NCBI GenBank assembly: GCA_002839765.1
Contig: PGYR01000011.1
Span: forward strand, 1 to 64,000
Origin: Ignavibacteriae bacterium HGW-Ignavibacteriae-4
GTDB lineage: Bacteria > Bacteroidota > Ignavibacteria > Kapaibacteriales > UBA2268
Reading direction: 5' to 3'
Length of the DNA: 64,000 nucleotides
Position numbers and translations under genes: made by a program. Under the pieces are notes generated by a model. The model was given only the letters and a program-made list of their open reading frames with translations. It did no database searches and had not been told where the DNA came from. How positions within the stretch are numbered: position 1 is the first letter of the stretch; each line of letters starts with the position of its first letter. Below, piece by piece: positions 1-8,424 of this stretch.

Positions 1-2
1 GT

Positions 3-1664
3 AATGAGGGTAGAGGGTATGTATTGCGAAGAATACTTCGTAGAGCAGCGAGATTCTCTCGTGAATTGGGATTCAGAAAGCCAGTACTATTTGAGTTAGT
101 ACCTGTTTTAGTCCAAAATATGGGTGAATTTTTCCCAGAAATAAAAGAAAATAAAGATTTAATAACTAAGATTGTAAAAGCTGAAGAAGAGAGTTTCTTG
201 CAGACTTTGGATCAAGGTCTAATAAAGTTTGAAGAGTTAGCGGCTAATAGTGACAAAGTAATTAGCGGTGATGATGCATTTCTACTTTACGATTCATTCG
301 GGTTCCCACTAGATTTGACTGAGCTAATCGCTCGTGACAAAGGGATGACAGTTGATACGAATGGTTTCGAGAAGAATATGGCAGAGCAAAAAAATCGATC
401 ACGAAGTAGCAGAAAGAACATAAACCAACAAGCAGAAAGTGATAGCTACGACTTCGTTTCAGAATTTGTAGGCTACTCGGCTATGGAATGTGAAAGTACA
501 GTACTTCATGTAGAAGGGAACATAATAATATTAGATAAAACTCCTTTCTATGTAGAAAGTGGTGGGCAGATATCAGATACTGGAATTATCTCTATTGAAG
601 GTAAAGGATACGATGTAACTGGAGTAAAAAAATCTGGCACTGCAATTCTTCATTTCGTTGATGGTGATTTAAGCAAAGATTTAATAGGTAAGAGAGCAAC
701 TGCAAATATTAATATGCAAAGAAGACGTAATATAATGCGTAATCATAGTGCTACTCACTTGCTACATGAAGCATTGAAAAGAGTTTTGGGTTCACATATA
801 CAACAACAAGGGTCACTCGTATCCCCTGATTATCTACGATTTGATTATAATCATTTCGAGAAAATGACTCCTGAGCAGATGACAGAGATAGAAGATATAG
901 TTAATACTAAGATACTCGAAGCACACAAAGTGGAAACATTAGTAATGTCGCTGGAAGAAGCACAGAATAAGGATGGATTGAAAATGTACTTTGGCGATAA
1001 GTACGGCGAGACTGTTCGTGCTGTGATTATGGATAATAACTATTCGCAAGAGTTATGTGGTGGTACACACGTTAGTAATACTTCGGAAATAGGGTATGTG
1101 AAAATCACTTCGGAATCGTCAATTGCATCTGGAATTAGAAGATTAGAGGCAATAACCGGTGCTGCGATTCTTCATCATATTAGAAAATTAGAAAGTAATA
1201 TAGCTAACGAGAAAGAAAAAGAAGCTGATCTACATGACCAAATAAAGAGATTGGAAAAAGAAATATCTGACCTAAAAACGAAAGAGCTTTCAAGTGGATT
1301 GTCAGACATTTCTTCAGAATCAGTTGAAATAAACGGTATTAGTGTAGTCGCTAAAAGAATAGAAGCTGAGAATATGGATCAACTGCGAGATTTAGGTGAC
1401 GAGCTAAGAAAAGGATTCAAAGCCAATGGGATTGGCTTACTTGGAACTGTAGTTGATGATAAAGTACAACTAGTTTGTGTTGTCTCTGATGACATCAAGA
1501 ATAGTTATCCAGCTGGTAAGATAGTTGGGGAAGCAGCGAAATTCGTCGGTGGTGGCGGCGGCGGCAAACCTCACTTAGCTACTGCTGGAGGTAAAGATGT
1601 TTCTAAGTTAGACGAACTATTGGAGACTGAGTTCGTAAATATAGTCGCTAGTTTTAATAAATAA
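3..1664 (+). CDS. alaS: Alanyl-tRNA synthetase, C-terminal part (5' end outside window)
   Basis: Charges tRNA-Ala and clears mischarged Ser/Gly. The frame is open at the left edge and reads NEGRGYVLRRILRRAARF, a conserved stretch from the end of the catalytic region, so the first visible TTG/ATG codons are not starts. The editing domain carries HSATH (codons at 744-758) and CGGTH (1056-1070), which together supply the zinc-binding His and Cys residues. A coiled-coil segment follows, then the C-terminal DHHA1-type domain with a run of six glycines before KPHLATAGGKD. About 554 codons are visible of a family norm near 870-900. The next gene follows after a few bases. Identity is clear; only the N-terminal half is missing. 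Confidence 0.97.
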   Translation, partial: NEGRGYVLRRILRRAARFSRELGFRKPVLFELVPVLVQNMGEFFPEIKENKDLITKIVKAEEESFLQTLDQGLIKFEELAANSDKVISGDDAFLLYDSFGFPLDLTELIARDKGMTVDTNGFEKNMAEQKNRSRSSRKNINQQAESDSYDFVSEFVGYSAMECESTVLHVEGNIIILDKTPFYVESGGQISDTGIISIEGKGYDVTGVKKSGTAILHFVDGDLSKDLIGKRATANINMQRRRNIMRNHSATHLLHEALKRVLGSHIQQQGSLVSPDYLRFDYNHFEKMTPEQMTEIEDIVNTKILEAHKVETLVMSLEEAQNKDGLKMYFGDKYGETVRAVIMDNNYSQELCGGTHVSNTSEIGYVKITSESSIASGIRRLEAITGAAILHHIRKLESNIANEKEKEADLHDQIKRLEKEISDLKTKELSSGLSDISSESVEINGISVVAKRIEAENMDQLRDLGDELRKGFKANGIGLLGTVVDDKVQLVCVVSDDIKNSYPAGKIVGEAAKFVGGGGGGKPHLATAGGKDVSKLDELLETEFVNIVASFNK

Positions 1665-1686
1665 AGAAAAAATGAATGAGTTTAGT

Positions 1687-2211
1687 ATGAAAAAAATAAT
1701 TTTAATTGCATTGCTGTTTACTACTGTGACATTATTTGCTAAAGACACAAGTCCGTATTATTCAACTCCACATCATAAGATATTCGAGAAATTCCTTGGC
1801 AAATGGGATGTTATATATGCGAATAAAACTGATAAAGGTATGCCAACAGGTGGAAGAGGAGAAGCCGAATCAGAATTGGAATTGGGTAAAACTGTATTAA
1901 AAATAGAAAGCAAATTAGGTTTTGATTTGGGAGAAATAAATTTATACTTTATAATAGGGTATGATAAGAATCTTTCAAGATATTATTTTCTAAGCTATGA
2001 TAATTCGGGTGAAACACCAGCTTTGTTTTGGGGAGAGTATATAGCTGAAAGTAAATTATTCGAATTTAAGACTTATGACAAATACCCAAGCGAAGGTGAT
2101 ATTCGGTTAGAAATCAAACTAGAACGAGAAGACAAATTTACAGTTAAGTCATATATCAGAACTAGTGGTGAAGATAAAGTATCCACTGATATGGCTTATA
2201 TAAAGAAATAA
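1687..2211 (+). CDS. Secreted DUF1579-like protein
   Basis: Starts with a Lys-Lys then hydrophobic stretch ending LFAKDT, a typical signal peptide, so I take this ATG rather than one five codons upstream (1672). The mature part opens with HHKIFEKFLGKWDV, then beta-strand-rich sequence (YFIIGYDKNLSRYYFLSYD, then LFWGEY). This layout resembles the DUF1579 lipocalin-like family, with H..L..L.G.W near the start and a G+D....Y motif in the middle. The biochemical role is unknown. It lies about 22 bases after alaS and may be cotranscribed with it. The family assignment is by eye and moderately sure; export is likely. Confidence 0.6.
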   Translation: MKKIILIALLFTTVTLFAKDTSPYYSTPHHKIFEKFLGKWDVIYANKTDKGMPTGGRGEAESELELGKTVLKIESKLGFDLGEINLYFIIGYDKNLSRYYFLSYDNSGETPALFWGEYIAESKLFEFKTYDKYPSEGDIRLEIKLEREDKFTVKSYIRTSGEDKVSTDMAYIKK

Positions 2212-2222
2212 ATAAATGCGGC

Positions 2223-2256
2223 TAAAAATGAAAAGGGCTGATATAAATATCAGCCC
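2223..2256 (-). terminator. Rho-independent terminator of the RRM gene
   Basis: The arms GGGCTGATAT and ATATCAGCCC pair perfectly around two bases (2235-2256). Read on the minus strand, the hairpin is followed by TTTTCATTTTT. It lies just beyond the stop of the RRM gene, between convergent genes. On the plus strand there is no T tract, so it serves mainly the minus strand. Confidence 0.75.
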
Positions 2257-2290
2257 TAAAGTCGTTATCATTTTCTAGAAAAACCGCAGA

Positions 2291-2584
2291 TTAATATCTA
2301 TCGTCTCTATCAAATCTTCTGTTGTTACTTTTTGGTCTTTCTTCTCTCGGATTCGCTTTCTTAACAACAATTGTTCTTTCTTCGAATTCACTTTGATCAG
2401 TTTCGTCGATAGCACGTTGTGCTTCGTCGTCGTTTGCCATTTCTACGAAGCCATATCCTTTAGATTTGCCCGTAACTCTGTCCATAATAACATTGGCAGA
2501 AGTAACTTCACCAAACTCTTCGAATAAATCACGAAGACTGTCGCTTGTAGTTGAAAAATTCAACTTTGCAATAAATATATTCAT
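2291..2584 (-). CDS. Single-RRM RNA-binding protein
   Basis: A 97-residue protein made of one RNA recognition motif plus a short basic tail. RNP2 is MNIFIAKL at the very N-terminus; RNP1 is KSKGYGFVEM near residues 44-53. The tail is charged (REERPKSNNRRFDRDDRY). I start at the ATG that begins RNP2; the open frame runs 39 codons further upstream, but that part is low-complexity and contains the transporter's terminator. Small RRM proteins are common in Bacteroidota and cyanobacteria and bind single-stranded RNA in post-transcriptional control. The gene has its own terminator and probably its own promoter. Targets cannot be told from the sequence. Confidence 0.93.
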   Translation of the reverse strand: MNIFIAKLNFSTTSDSLRDLFEEFGEVTSANVIMDRVTGKSKGYGFVEMANDDEAQRAIDETDQSEFEERTIVVKKANPREERPKSNNRRFDRDDRY

Positions 2585-2621
2585 ACAATAAACTTTAAAT
2601 AAATTATAAAAAAAATGACTG

Positions 2622-2644
2622 AAAAAACACTCTACTTTTAGAGT
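2622..2644 (-). terminator. Terminator after the DMT transporter gene
   Basis: The arms ACTCTA and TAGAGT surround a four-base loop, and on the minus strand they are followed by TTTTTTC. This sits between the transporter stop and the RRM start, so the RRM gene is probably transcribed separately. The stem is only six base pairs. Confidence 0.5.
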
Positions 2645-2731
2645 ATTTAGATTAACCCAGTCAAGAATATTGTAACTTATAACTAATATTTGAATTATCA
2701 AAGAAAAAATGAAAATAATTACAAATATTTA

Positions 2732-3634
2732 TCACTTTTTTTTCAATTTTCCGAATATGAACTTGCCTAACTCTGAGGTCAATACCCCAAACATAAGGAT
2801 TGTAGCACCTATTAGCTCAAGTGTAGACAATATTTCACTTAAGAAAATAGCAGCAAAAATAGATGCAAATATTGGTTCTAAACTAAAAATTAATGCTGCT
2901 TTTACTGGAGTAGTATATCTTTGGTATGTTGTATGTATGATTGTTAGGACGAAACTTGCCAATATAGCATTGAATGCTAATGACATTAATAAATCATTAG
3001 TAAAGCTTACTTTGAGGTTTGGCAATTCCATTAATAGAAAACCTATAATAGGTATAGGCAAAGCAAATATGAACTGAATAGCGACCAACTGCATCGTTTG
3101 ACGGTTCGAGTTATAGCTCTTTGTGTAAGCGTCCATTAGAGTTATGTACGTAGCCCAAAAAGCAGTGGAAATAAGAGTTAATATGTCTCCGGTATTCAGA
3201 TTATCCAAATCCGGATTGGTGAAGACATATAGACCTATGAAAGCTATAATAACGCCAATCTTCGGCCAAAACATTAGTTTGTCTTTAGAAATTAATTTGA
3301 ATGCAAAGGGAGTTAGTACAACTGTCAAACCCGTTATAAAAGCAGAGTTCGTAACACCAGTCATACCTAGCCCTACCGTTTGTAATACGAATCCTCCACC
3401 GAATAGCATTCCCAATATAGCCCCCGATTTCCATGTCGTATTATCTATATTCTTCATATATTTATGAAAAAATATAAGCACTAAAGATAGAGCTATCGTG
3501 AATCTAAGTGTGACATATAGAAATGGAGGACAGCTTTCTAATCCAAGTTTTGTAAAAAGAAATGTAGCTCCCCAAATTAATGTCATCAAGAGCAACATAA
3601 ATTCGGCTTTCCAGTGAGTTATTTTATTACTCAT
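2732..3634 (-). CDS. EamA/DMT-family membrane transporter
   Basis: A 300-residue protein of about ten hydrophobic helices in two repeated halves, the layout of drug/metabolite (EamA) exporters. The N-terminus reads ELLLM-like hydrophobic sequence then LIWGATFLFTKLGL, the classic first-helix signature of the family; the second repeat ends ALIFSLEPIFASIFAAIFL, also typical (SLEP motif). Its start codon directly abuts the stop of the upstream L,D-transpeptidase gene, so the two form an operon. The substrate is unknown: family members move amino acids, nucleotides or drugs. A terminator lies about 90 bases downstream. Confidence 0.92.
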   Translation of the reverse strand: MSNKITHWKAEFMLLLMTLIWGATFLFTKLGLESCPPFLYVTLRFTIALSLVLIFFHKYMKNIDNTTWKSGAILGMLFGGGFVLQTVGLGMTGVTNSAFITGLTVVLTPFAFKLISKDKLMFWPKIGVIIAFIGLYVFTNPDLDNLNTGDILTLISTAFWATYITLMDAYTKSYNSNRQTMQLVAIQFIFALPIPIIGFLLMELPNLKVSFTNDLLMSLAFNAILASFVLTIIHTTYQRYTTPVKAALIFSLEPIFASIFAAIFLSEILSTLELIGATILMFGVLTSELGKFIFGKLKKK

Positions 3635-4825
3635 TTATCGTTTCTCAGTGGTGTCTGAGGGAGTAATTGATGGCTTTCTACCTTCTAGTTCTTCGAGTTT
3701 TTTACGAATGACATCCATATCTGTACTCGATTTTACTCCGTTAATGGAATCTAATCTTGCTCTTTCTTTTGCTTCTTTTAATTTTTTCTCTTTCTTCTCC
3801 CTTCTTCGTTTATTGAAGTTGACAGACTCTATTAGAGTTACATCTTCTGGGATTATACCTCTTGCTCGAAGAGTATCTTCTGAGACTAAATATCTTTTTC
3901 TATTAGGAACCCAACTTTGTATTTCTTCTGGGATTTGCTGGATTGGTATATACGCCTCTTCAACTTTCATAGGGTCTCCCGATAGTTTAACTCTACCTTC
4001 TTTATTATTTGTTAGGTCAAGCCATGGGCCAGTAACTCTATCATAGTCAAACATATCTTGGATAACAACTGGGGTACCAGACAGCCATATTTGCTTTCTA
4101 TTAGTATCTAGTTGTACGCCTTTCCCCCAATTGTAAAGCCACTTCGCATCAGATAGGAATTGTCTAACACAAGAATGCGAAACCGCTCTTCCCGGCATAT
4201 CAAACTGATGGAACGCATTCCCAGCATATCTATGGAAATTCCAAGTATAAGGTAAAACCCAATTAGAGTCAAGCGATGATTTGCGAAGTCTATCTCGCCA
4301 AACCAAAGCGTATCTACCTGGGTACGTAGGGGTTCTTTCTTTACCCGTATTTGCAGCTGCAAATCTGATTAATACACCATTCTCATAAGCTGCATAGCAC
4401 TGATATTTATTAGATACTATAATCAATTTGGGGACATGTTTAGCATCGCAATAGTAAGGTGGATAAATAGAATAAGCACGCATATCAGGAATGATAGTAT
4501 CTGGAACTATTATACTATCCCCTATTTTCAGAAATCTCATCTCTTTTCTATTAAGAGTTAAGAATGCTTTGTTTGCCCATAAGTTAGAATCGCTGTAAGC
4601 GTACTTTTCTTTTATTTCTAAATACTGAGCATAATCTTCTATTTTTAGAGTTTTATAGTTAATAGTAGGGAAAGTATCCAGTTCAACAAATCTCTTTTCA
4701 CATTGGTCTATTTCTTCTGCTTCTTTAGATGCAGTTAAATCTTCCTCACTGATATCTTTCGGAAGTTCAGATTCGCTACAGGCAGCAAAAAATAAAAATA
4801 ATAATGCAAAAAGTGATTTCTTCAT
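3635..4825 (-). CDS. L,D-transpeptidase (YkuD family) lipoprotein
   Basis: A cell-envelope enzyme that forms or remodels 3-3 peptidoglycan crosslinks or attaches proteins to peptidoglycan. The N-terminus is a lipoprotein signal (LLFLFFAAC, lipobox Cys at about residue 16). Residues about 60-110 look like a LysM-type wall-binding segment (YLEIKEKYAYSDSNLW to KIGDSIIVPDTI). The YkuD catalytic motif follows: His at about 206 (HQFDMPGRAV), then SHSCVR with the nucleophile Cys219. The C-terminal 100 residues are charged and Lys/Glu/Arg-rich, probably a helical tail. At 396 residues it is longer than minimal YkuD proteins because of the LysM-like region and tail. First gene of an operon with the EamA transporter. 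Confidence 0.9.
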   Translation of the reverse strand: MKKSLFALLFLFFAACSESELPKDISEEDLTASKEAEEIDQCEKRFVELDTFPTINYKTLKIEDYAQYLEIKEKYAYSDSNLWANKAFLTLNRKEMRFLKIGDSIIVPDTIIPDMRAYSIYPPYYCDAKHVPKLIIVSNKYQCYAAYENGVLIRFAAANTGKERTPTYPGRYALVWRDRLRKSSLDSNWVLPYTWNFHRYAGNAFHQFDMPGRAVSHSCVRQFLSDAKWLYNWGKGVQLDTNRKQIWLSGTPVVIQDMFDYDRVTGPWLDLTNNKEGRVKLSGDPMKVEEAYIPIQQIPEEIQSWVPNRKRYLVSEDTLRARGIIPEDVTLIESVNFNKRRREKKEKKLKEAKERARLDSINGVKSSTDMDVIRKKLEELEGRKPSITPSDTTEKR

Positions 4826-4872
4826 AATAATATTTTTTAATCAATTGACTATTTTGGATATTAAGATATTAA

Positions 4873-4888
4873 TAATTTTGCAAAGTTA
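4873..4888. promoter_or_regulatory. Back-to-back -7 promoter elements for divergent genes
   Basis: The 16 bases read TAATTTTGCAAAGTTA. The left half is a Bacteroidetes-type -7 box (TAnnTTTG) on the plus strand, ahead of the deoxyhypusine-synthase-like gene; the right half is the same box (TAACTTTG) on the minus strand, ahead of the L,D-transpeptidase gene. On the plus strand a TTTG lies 16 bases upstream (4853-4856), a little short for the usual -33 spacing. No clear -33 is seen on the minus strand. Confidence 0.45.
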
Positions 4889-4914
4889 GAACATTTTTTA
4901 ATAAAAGGTTGATT

Positions 4915-5889
4915 ATGGAAAGAAATACGATATCAAAGTTCATAGAAACGAACTTTTTGCACTTCAATTCTGCGGCATTGGTAGATGCAGCAAAAGGTTA
5001 CGAAAAGCAATTGGAAATGGGTAATAAGATGATGATAACTCTCGCTGGTGCAATGAGTACAGCGGAGCTAGGAATATCTTTGGCTGAGATAATTCGCCAA
5101 GGTAAAGTAGATATAATATCTTGTACAGGAGCAAATCTGGAAGAAGATATTATGAACTTAGTAGCTCATAATAGCTACGAAAGAGTTCCACATTATCGCG
5201 ATTTGACACCAAAAGATGAGTGGGCGTTATTAGAAAGAGGTCTTAATAGGGTGACTGATACATGTATTCCTGAAGAAGAAGCATTCCGTAAGCTACAAAA
5301 ACATATATATAAGATATGGAAAACTGCTGAAGAAAACGGTGAAAGATATTTCCCACATGAGTTCATGTACAAAATGCTACTGTCGGGAGTGCTTGAGGGG
5401 GACTACGAGATAGACCCTAAGAACTCTTGGATGTTGGCCGCCGCTGAGAAAAACTTACCTATTATAGTTCCAGGTTGGGAAGACTCAACAATGGGTAATA
5501 TATTCGCATCATATTGCATGAAAGGTGATTTAAAACCGAGTACAATGAAGAGTGGAATAGAATATATGACATTCTTAGCAGATTATTATATTAAAAATAC
5601 AAAGGACAATGGTCTTGGGTTTTTCCAAATAGGAGGTGGTATAGCAGGTGACTTCCCTATTTGCGTAGTACCAATGCTTTATCAAGATATGGAAATGGAA
5701 ACAATACCATTTTGGAGTTATTTCTGTCAAATTTCTGACTCTACAACTAGCTTTGGCTCATACTCTGGAGCAGTTCCTAATGAGAAGATAACTTGGGGTA
5801 AATTAGATATAGATACACCAAAATTCATAATAGAATCAGATGCTACTATAGTCGCACCTTTAATTTTTGCTTGGCTATTAAATAAATAA
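4915..5889 (+). CDS. Deoxyhypusine synthase-family protein
   Basis: A 324-residue member of the deoxyhypusine synthase superfamily, NAD- and polyamine-dependent aminobutyl transferases. Seen: FLHFNSAALVDAAKGYEKQL at the N-terminus, LAGAMSTAELG, ISCTGANLEEDI (dinucleotide-binding region), PGWEDSTMGN, and late glycine-rich QIGGGIAGDFPICVVPML followed by ISDSTTSFGSYSGAVPNEK. The GxxKHH stretch that carries the catalytic lysine in eukaryotic and archaeal enzymes is replaced by GGGIAGDFP. Bacteria lack eIF5A, so the product is probably not hypusine; homospermidine or a related polyamine is a reasonable guess. I chose the ATG after an AAAAGG ribosome site; a TTG two codons upstream is possible. Confidence 0.88.
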   Translation: MERNTISKFIETNFLHFNSAALVDAAKGYEKQLEMGNKMMITLAGAMSTAELGISLAEIIRQGKVDIISCTGANLEEDIMNLVAHNSYERVPHYRDLTPKDEWALLERGLNRVTDTCIPEEEAFRKLQKHIYKIWKTAEENGERYFPHEFMYKMLLSGVLEGDYEIDPKNSWMLAAAEKNLPIIVPGWEDSTMGNIFASYCMKGDLKPSTMKSGIEYMTFLADYYIKNTKDNGLGFFQIGGGIAGDFPICVVPMLYQDMEMETIPFWSYFCQISDSTTSFGSYSGAVPNEKITWGKLDIDTPKFIIESDATIVAPLIFAWLLNK

Positions 5890-5961
5890 TTTGTTAACTT
5901 AAGTAATAGTATTACAACAGTTTGAAAAACATCTAAAATTAATCAACGGAGTTAGTAGGTG

Positions 5962-6834
5962 ATGAAAAAAATAGTTTTGATTTTAATAGCCACAAGTCTT
6001 ATGACTATGAGCAGCTATCCGCAAGAAGATGTACTCCGACCAAAAGGAAGAGCAGATGGTGGTGGTTCTAAATCGAGTACCCATCCATGGGCTTTGGGAC
6101 TAGAAGGTGGGTTGAGTTATAATAAGTATGGTGCAGATTTGAATTGGACTGATGCTAATGGTGAATCAACATCAGCTAATTCAGTTTATAATGTTTTCGA
6201 AAGTCTATCTGGTTTATCACCTCATTTCGGTGTATTTGTTGATTACGATATAGATAAGACATTCGGTATCCATGTCAAATTCTTATATAATCAATTCAAA
6301 TATAGTAATAATTCTGATGGGATTGTGGATTTCTATGACCCAACTACTTTCCCGAGTACATATCTTGGAACAGAAATTGTAAATTTAGAAGTTGAAGATA
6401 AATTCAGCTTCTTTAGTTTTGACCCTAGCTTACGTATTAATGCTAATGAACAGTTATATTTTTTAATCGGACCTTCTTTTAACTATGGGATAGGAACTAG
6501 AACTAATCAATTTGATTTTACAAAGGAAGATACGGGTATTAATTTTGTTGGTCCAAATGCGACAAGTGATAATTCAAGTTCTATATCAGCTAGTGAGGAT
6601 TTCAAATCGACAAGATATGGTATAAATTTGGGTGCGGGTTATAAATTCAAAGTTGCTAATAATGTATACTTAGCCCCGCAAATCAACTATAACTTAGATA
6701 TATCCAGTTATAATAATCAAGGATTATTCAATGATAATCAGACTTTAACGGAAGGTGTGAAAATTCTAAATATATCTAATCAATCGGTTAACCAAATCCG
6801 CTTTTCTATCACTTTATGGTTTGAAAACCTATAA
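5962..6834 (+). CDS. Outer-membrane beta-barrel protein (PorT-like)
   Basis: Signal peptide at the N-terminus (KKIVLILIATSLMTMSSYPQ), then alternating hydrophobic/polar strands: HPWALGLEGGLSYNKYG, LSPHFGVFVDYDIDKTFGI, FSFFSFDPSLRIN, TRYGINLGAGYKF and a final strand ending IRFSITLWFENL with aromatic residues, typical of a small 8- to 10-strand barrel. Length (290 residues) and layout resemble the outer_membrane_beta-barrel (PorT) group common in Bacteroidota. An AGTAGG ribosome site lies just upstream; a GTG one codon earlier is possible. It precedes the OmpA gene by 15 bases, so the two probably form an operon and may cooperate at the outer membrane. Function unproven. Confidence 0.8.
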   Translation: MKKIVLILIATSLMTMSSYPQEDVLRPKGRADGGGSKSSTHPWALGLEGGLSYNKYGADLNWTDANGESTSANSVYNVFESLSGLSPHFGVFVDYDIDKTFGIHVKFLYNQFKYSNNSDGIVDFYDPTTFPSTYLGTEIVNLEVEDKFSFFSFDPSLRINANEQLYFLIGPSFNYGIGTRTNQFDFTKEDTGINFVGPNATSDNSSSISASEDFKSTRYGINLGAGYKFKVANNVYLAPQINYNLDISSYNNQGLFNDNQTLTEGVKILNISNQSVNQIRFSITLWFENL

Positions 6835-6849
6835 TAAGGAGAAATTAAT

Positions 6850-8322
6850 ATGAAAAACTTAAGTATATATATAGCTTTAGTAGTAGCGTCATTCTCCTTA
6901 GCTTTTGGACAGAATATAATAGTAAGTCCTATAGGGGTGAATTCTGACGGCGATGATTTTTCGAGTGGTATTACACTTCGTGCAAATGAGATGTATTTCA
7001 CAGCTGATAAATCTGGTGAGCAAACTCTTTACCACGCTAAACTAAAAAACGGTAAATGGGAAATATCAGAAAAAGTAGATAGCGATGTAAACTCTGGAGA
7101 CCAGAACGGATCTGCTACCCTAACTCCCGATGGACAATATATGGTATTCGCCTCGTATGAACATAGTGTAGATGGAATAGGTAGAACTGACCTATATAGT
7201 GCAAGAAAAGTAAACGGCTCTTGGACTGATGTTCAGAACTTGGGATTGGCAGTGAATAGTAAATACTGGGATTCGCAACCCTCAATTACAAGCGATGGAC
7301 GAACTTTGTATTTTGTTAGTGATAGACCCGCTGCTTCCGGAGGAACAAATATATTTTATAGCGAACGCACAAGAGAGGGTTGGTCACAAGCTAAAGAATT
7401 GACTTCTGTGAATACTGATTCAGATGAGATGAGCCCATTTATTGCTGCTGATAATAAGACATTCACTTACTCTAGTAATAAATCTGGTGGTGAAGGTGGG
7501 TTTGATATTTATTTTGCGAAGATAAACGCAGACAAAAATGCTTTCGGTTTCAAAAATGCAGGTGCGGCCATAAATACTGAATATGACGAGCATTTCTATG
7601 TAGTTGCGGCTAACTCAGAAACAGCTTTTTTTAGTACAAATAAGCCATCAGAAAAAGCGAATTTCAATATATACACTGCTATTCCTAATCCGCATGTAGC
7701 TGAAGATGTAGTTTTCGTTCATGGTTCAGTTCGTGATATAGATGACAGTACGCCTCTAGGTTCTGATATAACAATAACAGATCTGACAACTGGTCAAATA
7801 GTAGCAAACTTAAGAAGTGATGATATATCTGGGGAGTATAGTTCAGTACTTACTGCCGGAAGAAACTACTCGATTACTGCCGAGAAAGAAGGATATTTAT
7901 TCTACTCTGAGAATTTCAACATATCTTCGTCAATCACGAATAAAGACATCACGAAAGATATTACTCTAAGTAAAATAGCTAAAGGTAAAACTAGATTGCT
8001 TATTTTCTTTGATTTCGATAAATCGACATTGCAAAATGAATCGAAACCAGAACTAGCAAGACTAACTAAGTTCATGAATGATAATCCAAATGTGAAAATC
8101 GAACTTCATGGTCATACTGATGACAGAGGTGCTGATGATTATAACAATAATTTATCACTAGAGCGAGCTAAAGCAGTTAGCACTTACCTTGGTAATAACG
8201 GTATCCAATCTGGTCGTATTGGGACTAAGGGATTCGGTAAATCGAAACCACTAATTGTAGATACATCTGACGAGGCTAGAGCTAAGAACAGAAGAGTGGA
8301 ATTGGTTATAGTATCTATCTAA
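6850..8322 (+). CDS. OmpA-family protein with WD40-like (PD40) repeats
   Basis: A 490-residue exported protein. Signal peptide ending SLAFG with Gln next (predicted mature N-terminus Q). Residues about 30-270 hold PD40/WD40-like beta-propeller blades with repeated SxDGxTLYFVSDRP, TPDGQYMVFAS and FTYSSNKSGGEGGFDIYFA patterns. About 285-370 is a carboxypeptidase-regulatory-like beta domain (VHGSVRDIDDSTPLG). About 380-490 is an OmpA C-terminal domain (FFDFDKSTL, then IELHGHTDDRGADDYN and RAKNRRVEL), which binds peptidoglycan. This domain order occurs in Bacteroidota envelope proteins such as PorE of the type IX system, but I cannot say it is PorE. Strong AGGAG ribosome site; strong terminator downstream. 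Confidence 0.9.
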   Translation: MKNLSIYIALVVASFSLAFGQNIIVSPIGVNSDGDDFSSGITLRANEMYFTADKSGEQTLYHAKLKNGKWEISEKVDSDVNSGDQNGSATLTPDGQYMVFASYEHSVDGIGRTDLYSARKVNGSWTDVQNLGLAVNSKYWDSQPSITSDGRTLYFVSDRPAASGGTNIFYSERTREGWSQAKELTSVNTDSDEMSPFIAADNKTFTYSSNKSGGEGGFDIYFAKINADKNAFGFKNAGAAINTEYDEHFYVVAANSETAFFSTNKPSEKANFNIYTAIPNPHVAEDVVFVHGSVRDIDDSTPLGSDITITDLTTGQIVANLRSDDISGEYSSVLTAGRNYSITAEKEGYLFYSENFNISSSITNKDITKDITLSKIAKGKTRLLIFFDFDKSTLQNESKPELARLTKFMNDNPNVKIELHGHTDDRGADDYNNNLSLERAKAVSTYLGNNGIQSGRIGTKGFGKSKPLIVDTSDEARAKNRRVELVIVSI

Positions 8323-8353
8323 GTATAGATTTCCATTAATTCCGAAAATGACG

Positions 8354-8386
8354 AAAGGCTGTCTTTGAAAAAGACAGCCTTTTTAT
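8354..8386 (+). terminator. Strong intrinsic terminator of the OmpA gene
   Basis: Thirteen-base arms (AAAGGCTGTCTTT and AAAGACAGCCTTT) around GAA, followed by TTATT. It lies 30 bases after the OmpA stop, between convergent genes. The A-rich left side means it may also work for the opposing ABC transporter operon. Confidence 0.9.
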
Positions 8387-8424
8387 TATCTCATATAACA
8401 GATTGTTATGTTGGGTTTAATAAA

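Noticed and set aside
24-26. TTG as start of the first gene
   Set aside because: The frame is open to the left edge and the upstream residues NEGRGYV are conserved alanyl-tRNA synthetase sequence, so the gene starts outside the window.
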